Origin: Poriferisodalis sp965205175
GTDB taxonomy: Bacteria > Actinomycetota > Acidimicrobiia > Acidimicrobiales > Poriferisodalaceae
Direction of reading: 5' to 3'
NCBI RefSeq assembly: GCF_965205175.1
Contig: NZ_OZ242038.1
Span: 1,984,001-2,048,000 of the forward strand
DNA: 64,000 nt
The position numbers and the translations under genes are program-made. Positions 8,146-17,302 of this stretch are shown here, piece by piece; positions within the stretch are counted from its first letter, which is position 1, and every line of letters begins with the position of its first letter. The notes below the pieces were generated by a model. That model worked only from the letters and a program-made list of their open reading frames with translations. It searched no databases and was not told where the DNA came from.

Positions 8146-9948
8146 ATGAGCACGACGACGAGCACTACGACAACACCGCCGATCCGGATTGCCAACTGCA
8201 GCGGGTTCTTCGGAGACCGGCTCGCAGCGGCACGAGAGATGGTCACCGACGGTCCGATCGATGCACTCACCGGCGATTGGCTGGCCGAGCTGACCATGCT
8301 GATCCTGTCGCGCATCGCCGCCAAGCGGCCCGGCACGGGCTACGCCCGCACCTTCGTCACGCAGATGGAGCAGGTCATGGGCACGTGCTTGGATCGGGGC
8401 ATCAAGGTCGTGTCCAACGCCGGCGGCCTGAATCCGTCGGGATGCGCCGACGCGGTGGCGCAGGTGGCCGACCGGCTCGGCCTGCAGCCGTCCATCGCTT
8501 ATGTGGACGGCGACGACCTCACCGACCGCCTCGGGGACTTGATCGCAGCCGGCAACGACTTCGCTCACCTCGACACCGGCCGGCCCTTGGGCGCGTTGGC
8601 CGAGCGAATCGTGACGGCCAACGCGTACATCGGCTGCTGGGGGATCGTCGAAGCACTCAACCAGGGCGCCGACATCGTCGTCACCGGCCGCGCCACCGAC
8701 GCCGCGGTCGTGGCGGGTCCCGCCGCGTGGCATCACGGGTGGACCCGGGACAGCTGGGATGCGCTGGCGGGGGCCATCGTGGCAGGGCATGTGATCGAGT
8801 GCGGCGGGCAGGCAACCGGCGGCAACTACAGCTTCTTCACCGAGATCGCCGACATGACCTATCCGGGCTTCCCGTGGGCGGAAGTGGCCGCCGACGGAAC
8901 CAGCGTGATCGGCAAGCACGACGGCACTGGCGGCGAGGTCTCCGTCGGCACGGTCACCTCGCAGCTGCTCTATGAGATCGGCAGCGAGCGTTATCTCAAC
9001 CCCGACGTGGTGAGTCGCTTCGACACGATCCAGCTGGAACAGGTCGGGCGGGACCGGGTGCGCATCAGCGGCACGCAAGGCGAGCCGGCGCCGCCGACGC
9101 TCAAGGTGGCCATGAACTACCAAGGCGGCTACCGCAACCAGATCTCCATCGGGCTGACGGGACTGGACATCGAGGCGAAAGCAGAACTCGTCGAGCGCCA
9201 GTTCTGGCATGCGTGCCCGTACCGGCCAGAGGACTACGAGACGGTGGTGCGCACGCTGCTGCGGACCCACAAGACCGACCCTGGCAGCAACGAGGAAGCG
9301 GTCGCTGTCTACAAGATCACCGTGAAGGACCCTGACGAGCACAAGGTCGGCCGGGCGTTTTCCAACGCAGGCACCGAGATCGGGCTGTGCTCGATACCCG
9401 GCCTGTTCGGCACCGGCGCAGGCCCGGGCCCGGGCCAGCCGTTCGGCGTCTACTGGCCCGCACTGGTCGACGCGGCCTTGGTGCCCATGCAGGTGTCGGT
9501 GGACGGCCGCCGAACCGTCGTCGACAGTGCATCATCGGACGTCGCGGCAGCCCGCTCACGATTCGAGCCTGTCAGCGTGACCCCGCCTGAGCGCCTGGTG
9601 CCGCCGAGCGGCCCGACTCGGGCCGTGCCGCTGGGCACGCTGTACGGCACTCGTTCCGGCGACAAAGGGCCGAACGCCAACCTGGGAATTTTTGCCCGCT
9701 CGGCTGCGGCCTTCTGGTGGCTGTCGGACTTCCTGACCGTCGAGCGGCTCGCAGCGCTGATGCCCGAAGCGGCCGACCGCCGGGTCGACCGCTACGACCT
9801 GCCCAACATCTGGAGTCTCAACTTCGTGTTGCACGGCCTGCTGGAGGAAGGTGTCGCCGCCTCCACCCGGCAGGACCCGCAAGCCAAGGCGCTGGGGGAG
9901 TACTTGCGCGCCAAGGTGGTCGACCTTCCCGTCGTGCTGTTGGACTGA
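8146..9948 (+). CDS. acyclic terpene utilisation AtuA family protein (DUF1446)
   Basis: The 600-aa protein starts with the large DUF1446/AtuA domain (IRIANCSGFFGDRLAAA near residue 12, then SNAGGLNPSGCADAV and VVTGRATDAAV) and ends with the roughly 100-residue AtuA C-terminal domain (GTRSGDKGPNANLG, about residues 505-518). AtuA is needed for citronellol/geraniol degradation in Pseudomonas, but its reaction is not established. No other atu gene is adjacent; the enoyl-CoA hydratase at 2.6 kb is the nearest lipid-type enzyme. The ATG at 8146 follows a weak GAGAG site; an in-frame ATG at 8128 is possible. Confidence 0.82.
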   Translation: MSTTTSTTTTPPIRIANCSGFFGDRLAAAREMVTDGPIDALTGDWLAELTMLILSRIAAKRPGTGYARTFVTQMEQVMGTCLDRGIKVVSNAGGLNPSGCADAVAQVADRLGLQPSIAYVDGDDLTDRLGDLIAAGNDFAHLDTGRPLGALAERIVTANAYIGCWGIVEALNQGADIVVTGRATDAAVVAGPAAWHHGWTRDSWDALAGAIVAGHVIECGGQATGGNYSFFTEIADMTYPGFPWAEVAADGTSVIGKHDGTGGEVSVGTVTSQLLYEIGSERYLNPDVVSRFDTIQLEQVGRDRVRISGTQGEPAPPTLKVAMNYQGGYRNQISIGLTGLDIEAKAELVERQFWHACPYRPEDYETVVRTLLRTHKTDPGSNEEAVAVYKITVKDPDEHKVGRAFSNAGTEIGLCSIPGLFGTGAGPGPGQPFGVYWPALVDAALVPMQVSVDGRRTVVDSASSDVAAARSRFEPVSVTPPERLVPPSGPTRAVPLGTLYGTRSGDKGPNANLGIFARSAAAFWWLSDFLTVERLAALMPEAADRRVDRYDLPNIWSLNFVLHGLLEEGVAASTRQDPQAKALGEYLRAKVVDLPVVLLD

Positions 9949-9977
9949 GATCGACCACAGCGTCCCACGACAGGGCA

Positions 9978-10002
9978 GCAGGGCGCGGCTCAGCGGCCCT
10001 GC
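9978..10002. terminator. hairpin between convergent genes
   Basis: GCAGGGC at 9978-9984 and GCCCTGC at 9996-10002 form a perfect 7-bp stem with an 11-base loop. It lies at the junction of the convergent AtuA and glycosylase genes and overlaps the glycosylase stop. No T-run follows, so termination is only a guess. Confidence 0.3.
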
Positions 10003-10937
10003 AGGTCTTGGAGCGACAGACGCGGACCGTGGCGCGGCGGCGGCCCGGCCGACTTGGCGAGTGACTGCACTCGGGCGCGCTGGCCGCGGTAGGGCTCGAG
10101 CAGCTCGAGCATGCGGGCGTCGTCGCCGCGCCGTTCGCCGGCGAAGTGCCAGCTGACGTAGCTGGGGATCTGGTAGTCGCCGACGATGACCGCGTCCGGG
10201 TCGCCGTGGCACAGCAATGTCACGATCGATGCGGTCCACGGTCCGATGCCTCGCACGCCCTGCAGGCGTTCGCGAGCCGTCTCGGCAGCGCAGCGGGCCA
10301 AGCGCTCCAGCGTCGAGGCTCGGCGGGCGCATTCGATGATCGCCTCGGCTCGACGACGCTCGACGTCGAACCGATGGAACTCGTGGTAGGCGAGCGAGGC
10401 CACGAGGTCGGCGCTCGGGGGCAGCCGCAGCCATTCGGGTGCCGGCCCTGGCGGCGTCCTTCCCCACCTGCGCAAGATGCCCTGCCACGAGCGCTTGGCA
10501 TTGAGTCCGGGCACCTTCTGGCCGCAGACGGTGGGGATGACGTGTTCCCAGATCGTGCCAGTGGCCGTCAGCCTGCGCGCCGGCCAGCGGTGCATCCATT
10601 CGGCGACTACCGCGTCGTGGGGCACGAGTGCGGCGGGGTCGTCATGGCTGCCGAGCAGCGCGGGCACTCCCGACATCGCGGCCTGCGCGCCCTGTCCCCA
10701 CGCGCAGACCTCCGCAACGTGCCCAGCGCGTGTGATGCGCAGCGTGGCTTCGCCCGCCGGCGTGTCCCAAGTACGCCAGATGTCGGGGCCGTCGTAGCAC
10801 ACGGGGCCCAAGGCGCCCTTGCCGCCGGCGCGTCCGAGCGATCTGTCGGTGTCCAGCGCGTAGTCGAACTCGAACCGCTGCCTGACATCGGGCGAGCGGG
10901 TCTGCGTCGCCGCTGCTGTGCCCGCAAACTGCCGCAT
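9990..10937 (-). CDS. DNA-3-methyladenine glycosylase II family protein (AlkA-like)
   Basis: The 315-aa protein carries the HhH-GPD fold of base-excision glycosylases. The helix-hairpin-helix GVRGIGPWTAS (about residues 226-236) and the catalytic Asp in IVGDYQIPSY (about 252-262) are intact, so it should excise alkylated bases from DNA. The N-terminal 100 residues (FDYALDTDRSLGR) resemble the AlkA N-terminal domain. There is no ada-type methyltransferase domain. It begins 22 bases after the FAH-family gene on the same strand and is probably cotranscribed with it. The start is the first plausible ATG; no ribosome site is evident. Confidence 0.82.
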   Translation of the reverse strand: MRQFAGTAAATQTRSPDVRQRFEFDYALDTDRSLGRAGGKGALGPVCYDGPDIWRTWDTPAGEATLRITRAGHVAEVCAWGQGAQAAMSGVPALLGSHDDPAALVPHDAVVAEWMHRWPARRLTATGTIWEHVIPTVCGQKVPGLNAKRSWQGILRRWGRTPPGPAPEWLRLPPSADLVASLAYHEFHRFDVERRRAEAIIECARRASTLERLARCAAETARERLQGVRGIGPWTASIVTLLCHGDPDAVIVGDYQIPSYVSWHFAGERRGDDARMLELLEPYRGQRARVQSLAKSAGPPPRHGPRLSLQDLQGR

Positions 10938-10959
10938 CGCCGCTTTCGGTCCGGCGGCC

Positions 10960-11805
10960 TCAGACAGGTTCCGCGGTGACCGGGTTGGTGAGCGTGCCGA
11001 TGCCCTCGACGGTGACCGACACCACGTCGCCCGGGCTCAGGAATGCCGGCGGCTTGGAGAATGCACCGACGCCTTCGGGGGTGCCGGTCGCGATCACGGT
11101 GCCAGCTTCGAGCGTGAAGGCGGTCGACAGGTGCTCGACGATCTCGTAGCAGTTGAAGATGAGATCGTCGGTGTTGGCGTCTTGGCGGACTGCGCCGTTC
11201 ACCTCGGTGACCAGTCGGCAGGCGTGCGGATCGAGCGAGTCGCCGGTGACCAGCCAAGGTCCGCACGGGCCGTGGGTGTCCCACGACTTGCCCATCATCA
11301 TCGTCGGGCTGGCGCGCTGCCAGTCCCGCACGCTGACGTCGTTCATGATGGTGTAGCCCGCGATGTGCGCGAGCGCTTTCGATGCTGACACGGCTCGGGC
11401 AGACCGCCCGATGACAATGGCGAGTTCGCCCTCGTAGTCGACCATGTCCGGTGCGGCGGCCGGAATGTGGATGGGGTGGTGCGGTCCGACGATGCAGTGA
11501 TGGTGCTTGTTGAAGATGATGGGCACCGTCGGCGGTTCGCGGCCGCCTTCGGCTGCATGAGCCCGATAGTTGAGCCCGACAGCGAGAATGGTCGGCGGGC
11601 GACCGACCGGGGACAGCAGCCGAGCCTCGTCGAGCGGCATCGCAGGCCCTCGCTCCATCGCGTCGACTGCCGCTGCCAAGTCGCCGCCGCACGCTTCGAG
11701 CAGTGACGGCAGGTCGGTGTGGTCGCACTCCAAGCTGACCACGGCGTCGTCGGTCACCACAGCCAGCGCCGGCCGCCCGTCTCGGAGGTGTCTCGCGATG
11801 CGCAC
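10960..11805 (-). CDS. fumarylacetoacetate hydrolase family protein
   Basis: The 281-aa protein is an FAH-fold hydrolase, decarboxylase or isomerase acting on C-C bonds of keto acids. It has ILAVGLNYRAHAAE and VDYEGELAIVIGR (metal-binding Glu residues), DVSVRDWQR, and SWDTHGPCGPWLV, all typical. Length matches stand-alone bacterial members. Neither maleylacetoacetate isomerase nor a meta-cleavage cluster is nearby, so the substrate is open. I set the start at the GTG at 11805 because a TAGTGT hexamer lies 7 bases upstream on the minus strand (leaderless pattern) and the family N-terminus (VRIARHL) begins there. Confidence 0.82.
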   Translation of the reverse strand: MRIARHLRDGRPALAVVTDDAVVSLECDHTDLPSLLEACGGDLAAAVDAMERGPAMPLDEARLLSPVGRPPTILAVGLNYRAHAAEGGREPPTVPIIFNKHHHCIVGPHHPIHIPAAAPDMVDYEGELAIVIGRSARAVSASKALAHIAGYTIMNDVSVRDWQRASPTMMMGKSWDTHGPCGPWLVTGDSLDPHACRLVTEVNGAVRQDANTDDLIFNCYEIVEHLSTAFTLEAGTVIATGTPEGVGAFSKPPAFLSPGDVVSVTVEGIGTLTNPVTAEPV

Positions 11806-11860
11806 GAATTCGACACTAGCTGCCAGCTCGCGTGCAGGCGAGGCGATTTGGCATTGTGCG

Positions 11861-12412
11861 ATGCGAGCGACAGTGGCACTCTGGCACCCCGTGGCTCGCC
11901 ATGGCGCAGGGGATTCGACTCCTGGCGCGTTCGACTCCGTGCTGGACCCGGTCACCGGGCTTCCCGACGTGCGCGTGTTCGCTGTGCTGCTCGACCGCAA
12001 GCTGGCCATGGCCCGTCGGTCACTCCAGCCGCTGTCGGTGGTGTTCTTCGAAGTCGATGCCTTCGACAAGCTCAGCGCGACACAGGCCCGCGTCGCTCAG
12101 CGGCTCGCGACACGCCTCGTGTGCGGCACGCTGCGCGAGTCCGACAGTGTCTGCCACTGCGCCGACGGGATACTGGCGGCGATCCTCGACGACACCTCCC
12201 ACAGCGGTGCGGTGTGGGCTGCAGGCCGCGTGCGCCGCGAGGCTGCCGCGCGCACCTACCACATGGGTCTCACGCTCTCGATGGGGGTGGCCAGCTATCC
12301 CACACACGCCCTGGAGGCAGCCGACCTGCGCGACCGCGCCTACGCGGCCCTGTTCGCTGCGCGGTCGCTGGGGCCTGCCCGACTGGAGGTTGCCGAGACG
12401 TTGCCGCGCTGA
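11861..12412 (+). CDS. degenerate GGDEF-domain protein
   Basis: The 183-aa protein follows the GGDEF (diguanylate cyclase) fold from DPVTGLPDVRVF through PLSVVFFEVDAFDKL to LTLSMGVASYP. The signature loop that should read GGDEF or GGEEF is replaced by CADGI, so cyclase activity is very unlikely and c-di-GMP synthesis should not be assumed. No sensor domain, EAL domain or membrane helix is present. It could bind a nucleotide or act as a partner. The ATG at 11861 is the first plausible start after the divergent FAH-family gene; the 55-base gap holds both promoters. Confidence 0.65.
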   Translation: MRATVALWHPVARHGAGDSTPGAFDSVLDPVTGLPDVRVFAVLLDRKLAMARRSLQPLSVVFFEVDAFDKLSATQARVAQRLATRLVCGTLRESDSVCHCADGILAAILDDTSHSGAVWAAGRVRREAAARTYHMGLTLSMGVASYPTHALEAADLRDRAYAALFAARSLGPARLEVAETLPR

Positions 12413-12463
12413 GGACGTCTCGGCGGCCCGGGTGTTCGGCGGCTGCTCGGCACAAGGCAGCGC

Positions 12464-14062
12464 TCAGAAGCCGGCCGCCGATCCTGTGAGCGCCCGAGGG
12501 TCGGCTGCTCCGGCGAGCAGGCCGTCGTACACGTCGATGAGCTGCGCGTGTCCGTAGGAGTCGTGGTACGCGGGCTCGGTGACGACTCGGTGGCCACGTC
12601 CGGCGAGATCGGCGACAGCATCGGTGCCTGCCCACGCCGCGTGGCCTTCGATGCAGAGCTGCAGCTGAGCTGGATGCGCCCACGTGTCGAAGCCGGTGCC
12701 CTGCGCCGCGCCCCAGCGCCAGCGGCCTGCGCCGATGGCCCCGGCCGGCGACTCGCCGGCGCGCAACAGTCTGGCCAGCACCTGCAACAGCACCTGCGGC
12801 TGGGCGTCGCCGCCCATCGTGCCCACCACCGAGCGAAGCGAACCGTCGCGGCGTTGAACGATCGCAGGAGCAAGCGTGTGCGGCGGGCGCCGTCCGGGGC
12901 GGTACTCAGCGGGGTGGCCCTCGATCAGACTGAAGCCGATGCCACGATTGTGCAGGCTGATCCGGTGTGTCGGGGTCCACAGTCCCGCGCCCCAGCCTCC
13001 CGCATTGGACTGGATCAGCGACACGCCCATGCGATCTGCGTCCACCGCCGCCAAATACATGGTGTCGCCGGTCCCGCATCCGGCGCCCAGCGGCGCTGCG
13101 GTGTCCGGCGACACTGCGTCACGCCGGGGCGCCAGCCGTTCCGGGGCGAGCAGCGCCTCACCGTCTGCATGCTCGAAGAGGACGGCGGGCCGGTCCCAGC
13201 CTGCCTGCTTGGCGGCTTCGGCCGGCAGGTGTGCGAACAGCGGATCGGAGGGGTCCACCGGCAGCTCCAGCTCCGAGGCGATCCACGCGCCCGCCAAGGT
13301 GAGGTAGCCCTGCGAGTTCGGCGGCACCGTCCACAGCGTGTGCTCCCAGGCCTGCGTGCTCAGCGGCGTCACCCAATCCGCCTGGCTGCGGGCGAGGTCC
13401 GCTGCGGTGTACTCGCCACGCCCCAGCTCACCGAGATCGCGGCCGAAGTCGCCCTCGTAGAAGGCCTCGCGTCCGCCCTCGACGATGTCTCGCAGGGCAG
13501 CGGCCACGCCCGGTCTGGTGACGAGGTCCCCCGGCCGGCTCGCGGCTTCGTAGTCGTGGGTGTTCGCAACGCCGTCGAGCAATGCGGCTGTGGCAGCACC
13601 GTGCGGCGACAGCGGAAAGCCGCCTTCTGCGAGTTCCACAGCGGGTGTGAGCACCTGAGCCAAGGGCGCTGTGCCGAAGCGTTCGTGCAGGCTCACCCAT
13701 CCGTCGACGCATCCCGGCACCGGCACGCTGCGGATGTCTCCGCGGAAGCGCATCCGTGTGCGGCCTTCGGCGCGCAGCGCGTCGGGATCTGCGCCGCTGC
13801 CTGCCCGACCGCTGGCGTTGAGCGCTGCGGGTGCTGTGCGGTCTGCGTGGTGGACGAGCGCCCACAAGTCGCCGCCCATGCCGCACATGTGCTGGGTCGT
13901 CACCGCGAGCACTGCGGAGGCCGCTACCGCTGCATCGGCTGCTGAGCCGCCGGCGCGCAGCAGCGAGACGCCCGCGTCGCTCGCGAGATGGTCGACGCTG
14001 CACACCATGCCGCTGCGGGCGTAGCGGGTTGCGAAGGGGACCAGCGGTCGGGATCGGCTCAT
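12464..14062 (-). CDS. gamma-glutamyltransferase family protein
   Basis: The 532-aa protein is an N-terminal nucleophile hydrolase of the GGT family, which transfers or hydrolyses gamma-glutamyl or acyl groups and is normally self-cleaved. The segment GTGDTMYLAAVDAD (about residues 335-348) contains the conserved Thr expected to become the nucleophile of the small subunit, and the later GWGAGL and ALAPAIVQR stretches match. The N-terminus has no signal peptide, unlike many periplasmic GGTs, so this may be a cytoplasmic acylase-like member. The ATG at 14062 is 7 bases from a TACCGT hexamer at 14070-14075, a leaderless pattern. Confidence 0.8.
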   Translation of the reverse strand: MSRSRPLVPFATRYARSGMVCSVDHLASDAGVSLLRAGGSAADAAVAASAVLAVTTQHMCGMGGDLWALVHHADRTAPAALNASGRAGSGADPDALRAEGRTRMRFRGDIRSVPVPGCVDGWVSLHERFGTAPLAQVLTPAVELAEGGFPLSPHGAATAALLDGVANTHDYEAASRPGDLVTRPGVAAALRDIVEGGREAFYEGDFGRDLGELGRGEYTAADLARSQADWVTPLSTQAWEHTLWTVPPNSQGYLTLAGAWIASELELPVDPSDPLFAHLPAEAAKQAGWDRPAVLFEHADGEALLAPERLAPRRDAVSPDTAAPLGAGCGTGDTMYLAAVDADRMGVSLIQSNAGGWGAGLWTPTHRISLHNRGIGFSLIEGHPAEYRPGRRPPHTLAPAIVQRRDGSLRSVVGTMGGDAQPQVLLQVLARLLRAGESPAGAIGAGRWRWGAAQGTGFDTWAHPAQLQLCIEGHAAWAGTDAVADLAGRGHRVVTEPAYHDSYGHAQLIDVYDGLLAGAADPRALTGSAAGF

Positions 14063-14099
14063 CCCACGAACGGTAGACCCGGCGACCGTGCTCGTCGGC

Positions 14100-14140
14100 C
14101 TTGAGGGCGTGTGGCCTTCAGCCCGAAGTACACCCTCAGG
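14100..14140 (-). terminator. imperfect hairpin after the FAD-oxidase gene
   Basis: CTTGAGGG at 14100-14107 pairs with CCCTCAGG at 14133-14140, and TGT/ACA extends the stem beyond a two-base bulge. It spans the stop of the FAD-linked oxidase gene and could end that transcript before gamma-glutamyltransferase. No T-run is seen. Confidence 0.3.
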
Positions 14141-15584
14141 GGAGCAGGACGTTGGGGTTGAGCAGGCCCGCGGGGTCGAGCGCCCGTTTGATGGCAGCGA
14201 AGGCGGCCAGCTCGGCTTCGCTGCGATTGAGATGCAGCTGAGCCAGCTTGGCGGTGCCGATGCCGTGTTCGGCAGAGATGCTGCCGCCGAGATCGGCCAC
14301 GTAGCGCAGCACTGCATCGTCCACGCCGGCCGCCGGTTCTGCACCGTCGGGACCGAGCACGTTCACATGGACGTTGCCGTCGCCGAGGTGGCCGAACAGC
14401 AGCGGCAACGCGTGCGGATCAGCCGCTCGCACCACTGCCGTCACGCCGTCGGTGAACTCGGCCAGGCGGGCTGCAGGGAGCGTCACGTCCAGCTTGTGCG
14501 GAATGCCTGCTGCCGAGATCGCCTCCGTGACGTGTTCGCGGAATGCCCACAGTCGTTGCCGCGCCCCGGGGTCGAGCGCCACGGCTGCATCGGTGACCAG
14601 ATCGCCCAGATCAGCAACCGCTGTGGCGAGCTCGTCGCTGGGGTCGGCACGCGCCGCGGCCTCGACGACCAGCCAGGCTGCGCCGCCGTCGGCGCCGGGC
14701 GTGCGAGGCGTGAGCGCGTTCAGACCGCCGTCAGATGCGCTGCCCGTCGACACGGTGCCGACAGGTGGGTTGACGCCCAAGTGCTGCGAAACGAGCGTCA
14801 TCGCATCGCAGAACACGGCCTCCAGCGCACGCAGGGAGGCGACTGTTCGCCGCAGCGCCGCCGCTGCCACAACGGCATCGGCTGCCGTGTCGAATGCCAG
14901 CAAAGCAGTCGCGCGCTCGGACAGCACTGGATGCAGTCGCAGACGCACGCGTGTGATGATGCCCAGCGTGCCCTCGCTTCCGGCCAGCAGGCCTTCCAAG
15001 TCGTAGCCGGTGTTGTCCTTCTCCAGTCCAGCCATGTGGCTCACGACCGAGCCGTCCGCCAGCACTGCTTCGATCCCGGCGACTTGTGCCCGCATCGAGC
15101 CGTAGCGCACGACGTTGATGCCGCCGGCGTTGGTGGCCACCATGCCGCCGATTGTGGCGGAGTCGCGTGCAGCAAGGTCCACGCCGACGCTGAGGCCGGC
15201 GCCGGCGGCGTGCGCCTGAGCCTCGGCCAGCGTGACCCCAGCACCCAGTGTCACCTGCGATGCCAGTTCGTCCACCGGCTCACAGGAGCGCAGTCGCCGC
15301 GTCGACAGCACTGCTTCGCCGGCCAGCGGCACACTGCCGCCCACGAGTCCGGTGTTGCCGCCTTGGGGAACGACGGGAATGCGGGCGGCTGCCAGCACAC
15401 CGAGAACGGCCGCCGTCTCCGCGGTGTCGCCCGGTCGAATCACCAATGGCGTGGAACCGGCGAAACGACGTGTCCAGTCCAGCGTGTAGCCGGCGGTGAC
15501 CTCGGGATCGCTCAGCACATGCGCCGGACCCACGACGCCGGCGAGCTCTTCGATGACCGCCGGTTCGACCGCCGAGGCGGTCAT
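14136..15584 (-). CDS. FAD-binding oxidoreductase, D-lactate/glycolate dehydrogenase (GlcD) type
   Basis: The 482-aa protein has the PCMH-type FAD-binding domain (VVPQGGNTGLVGGSVPL, about residues 70-86; DLAARDSATIGGMVATNAGG) and the GlcD-type C-terminal cap ending in LFGHLGDGNVHVNVLGP and EHGIGTAKL. Such enzymes oxidise a 2-hydroxy acid. It stands alone without GlcE or GlcF partners here, in contrast to the complete set at 34.3-38.1 kb, so it is more likely a D-2-hydroxyglutarate or D-lactate dehydrogenase. Its ATG overlaps the stop of the glycerophosphodiesterase gene (ATGA), so the two are coupled. Confidence 0.85.
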   Translation of the reverse strand: MTASAVEPAVIEELAGVVGPAHVLSDPEVTAGYTLDWTRRFAGSTPLVIRPGDTAETAAVLGVLAAARIPVVPQGGNTGLVGGSVPLAGEAVLSTRRLRSCEPVDELASQVTLGAGVTLAEAQAHAAGAGLSVGVDLAARDSATIGGMVATNAGGINVVRYGSMRAQVAGIEAVLADGSVVSHMAGLEKDNTGYDLEGLLAGSEGTLGIITRVRLRLHPVLSERATALLAFDTAADAVVAAAALRRTVASLRALEAVFCDAMTLVSQHLGVNPPVGTVSTGSASDGGLNALTPRTPGADGGAAWLVVEAAARADPSDELATAVADLGDLVTDAAVALDPGARQRLWAFREHVTEAISAAGIPHKLDVTLPAARLAEFTDGVTAVVRAADPHALPLLFGHLGDGNVHVNVLGPDGAEPAAGVDDAVLRYVADLGGSISAEHGIGTAKLAQLHLNRSEAELAAFAAIKRALDPAGLLNPNVLLP

Positions 15585-16438
15585 GTGTCGGGCTCGCCGC
15601 GTGGGCGCTGGATGCCGCGGCGAGCCAAGACCTCGAGCAGGATTGCGGGCTCGTCGGTCATCACGCCGTCCACACCGAGGCTGACCAAGCGGTCCATTTC
15701 GGCCGGATCGTCGATGGTCCACACATGCACCGCGATGCCGAGGCGATGCGCGCAGTCCACGAAGCGGCGGGTGGCGAGCGGCATCGGGCCTTGTCGCAAG
15801 GGGATTGACGCGACGCGTCCTCGGAAGGGCCGGCGACGGTCGGTTCGGCGCCGACGCGGCATCGTCTGTGACGCGGGTTGCGCCCCGAGCTGCGGGCGGG
15901 TGCGCTGGGGTTGTCGGCGTTGGGGGACGAGGCTCAGCATTCGCAGCCGGGCGATCTCGCGAGGGCTGCAGCTGAGACACACCGCATCCCCGAACGCTTC
16001 GTGGACACGCTGCAGGCGAGCCTCGGAGAACGAGCCGATGCACACCCGGTCGAGCACGCCTGGCCGACGCAGCGCTGCGATGAGCGGTGCCACAGCCGCG
16101 TCGGACTTCGGGTCGATGCTGATGCGTACCTCGCCGAATGCGTCAAGCAGCTCTTCGAGGCGGGGGATCGGCTCGCCTCCCACCCGTGCTGCGGAGATCT
16201 CGCTCCAGGTCATCTCGCAGATGCGCCCGTGGCGGTCTGCGATCCGGTCCAGCGAGTCGTCGTGGAACACGGCGAGGACGCCGTCGGAAGTGGCTTGCAC
16301 GTCGGTCTCGAGGTGGTCGTAACCCAGCGCGACGGCACCCTCGAATGCGGCCATGGTGTTCTGCGGCCACAGCGCAGCACCGCCGCGGTGGGCAATCGGC
16401 ACCGGCGCGGACCCGCCCAGGTACGGATGCGGCGACAT
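15581..16438 (-). CDS. glycerophosphodiester phosphodiesterase family protein
   Basis: The 285-aa protein is a GDPD TIM barrel that releases glycerol-3-phosphate from glycerophosphodiesters. The catalytic motifs are present: PIAHRGGAALWPQNT near residues 14-28, HLETDVQATSDGV, FHDDSLDR, and the C-terminal VHVWTIDDPAEM and GVDGVMTDEP. There is no signal peptide. An arginine- and proline-rich stretch (about residues 175-215) separates the two barrel halves and looks unlike the usual sequence, but the frame is unbroken. It precedes and overlaps the FAD oxidase, and a GATACT hexamer 9 bases before the ATG suggests a leaderless start. Confidence 0.82.
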   Translation of the reverse strand: MSPHPYLGGSAPVPIAHRGGAALWPQNTMAAFEGAVALGYDHLETDVQATSDGVLAVFHDDSLDRIADRHGRICEMTWSEISAARVGGEPIPRLEELLDAFGEVRISIDPKSDAAVAPLIAALRRPGVLDRVCIGSFSEARLQRVHEAFGDAVCLSCSPREIARLRMLSLVPQRRQPQRTRPQLGAQPASQTMPRRRRTDRRRPFRGRVASIPLRQGPMPLATRRFVDCAHRLGIAVHVWTIDDPAEMDRLVSLGVDGVMTDEPAILLEVLARRGIQRPRGEPDT

Positions 16439-16445
16439 CACAGCC

Positions 16446-16464
16446 TCAGTATCGCCGGTACTGT
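16446..16464. promoter_or_regulatory. divergent pair of overlapping -10-like elements
   Basis: On the plus strand TACTGT (16459-16464) is 7 bases before the GTG of the SirB1-like gene. On the minus strand GATACT (16448-16453) is 9 bases before the ATG of the phosphodiesterase gene. The two starts are only 33 bases apart, so the promoters must be back to back and both transcripts nearly leaderless. Confidence 0.45.
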
Positions 16465-16471
16465 CGTTGCT

Positions 16472-17302
16472 GTGTCCGATGCCGATGCGGGAGCGCAGCA
16501 GCCCTCTGAGGCCGACCTGTCGCCTGCTGATGCGTTCGCCATGTGGGCTGCTTGCGAGCCGGTGCCGCTGGACCGGGCGGCGTTGGCCATGGCCACGCAC
16601 TGTCGAGCAGATTGTCGAGCAGAGCCAGTCGATGTGGCCTCCACGCTGGCCGAGCTGGACCGCCTCGGCGCAGCGGTGCGCGAGCCCACGCCCGAGGCTG
16701 TGGTGGAGCTGCTCTTCGGGGCGGAGGGTTTCGGGCCGAACCGAGCCCGCTACGCCGACCCGGCGAACAGCTACTTGGACCTCGTCGTCGCTCGCCGGCT
16801 CGGCATCCCCATCTCGCTCGCCGTGGTCACCATTGAAGTGGCTCGCCGCGCCGGCGTCGAGCTGCACGGGGTCGGCATGCCGGGCCACTTCCTGGTCGGC
16901 ACACCCGACCCGCAGGTGCTCATCGACGCATTCGACGGCCGCTTCATCGACCGAACCGGCGCAATCGCCATCTTCAATCGCACCGGGCAGCGTCATGCGT
17001 TTCACGAGGTGTTCTTCAAGCCCGCGTCGCCGCAGTCGATTCTGGTGCGAATGCTCAACAACCTGCGCACCGTGCATCTGCGCCAACCCGGAGCACCGTC
17101 GCAGCTGACCGTGCTGGAGCTGCTGACGCGGCTGGACATCTGCCCGCCCGACGAGCACCTGTATCGGGCACAGCTGCTGGCGGCAGTGGGCCGTCCAGAC
17201 GAAGGCGCCCGGGCGCTGGAAGCAGCCGCAGACCGATTCGAAGACAAGCACAGCGAGCGGTTTCGGCAAGTTGCGATGCGCTTGTGGGCGCAGTTGAACT
17301 AG
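16472..17302 (+). CDS. SirB1-like transglutaminase-fold / TPR protein
   Basis: The 276-aa protein matches the SirB1/YchA family: a transglutaminase-like N-terminal domain with NSYLDLVVARRLGIPISLAVVTIEVARRAG split over about residues 97-126, then GMPGHFLV (its His aligning with the family's catalytic-type position), and a C-terminal helical repeat region ending RLWAQLN. The usual Cys of the triad is not obvious, which is common in this family. Function is not established. The GTG start is set by TACTGT 7 bases upstream; there is no ribosome site. A terminator-like hairpin follows the stop directly. Confidence 0.75.
   Translation: MSDADAGAQQPSEADLSPADAFAMWAACEPVPLDRAALAMATHCRADCRAEPVDVASTLAELDRLGAAVREPTPEAVVELLFGAEGFGPNRARYADPANSYLDLVVARRLGIPISLAVVTIEVARRAGVELHGVGMPGHFLVGTPDPQVLIDAFDGRFIDRTGAIAIFNRTGQRHAFHEVFFKPASPQSILVRMLNNLRTVHLRQPGAPSQLTVLELLTRLDICPPDEHLYRAQLLAAVGRPDEGARALEAAADRFEDKHSERFRQVAMRLWAQLN

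Noticed and set aside
15800..15950. Possible frameshift in the glycerophosphodiesterase gene
   Set aside because: The arginine/proline-rich stretch looked foreign, but the other two frames read no better and both barrel halves remain in one frame.
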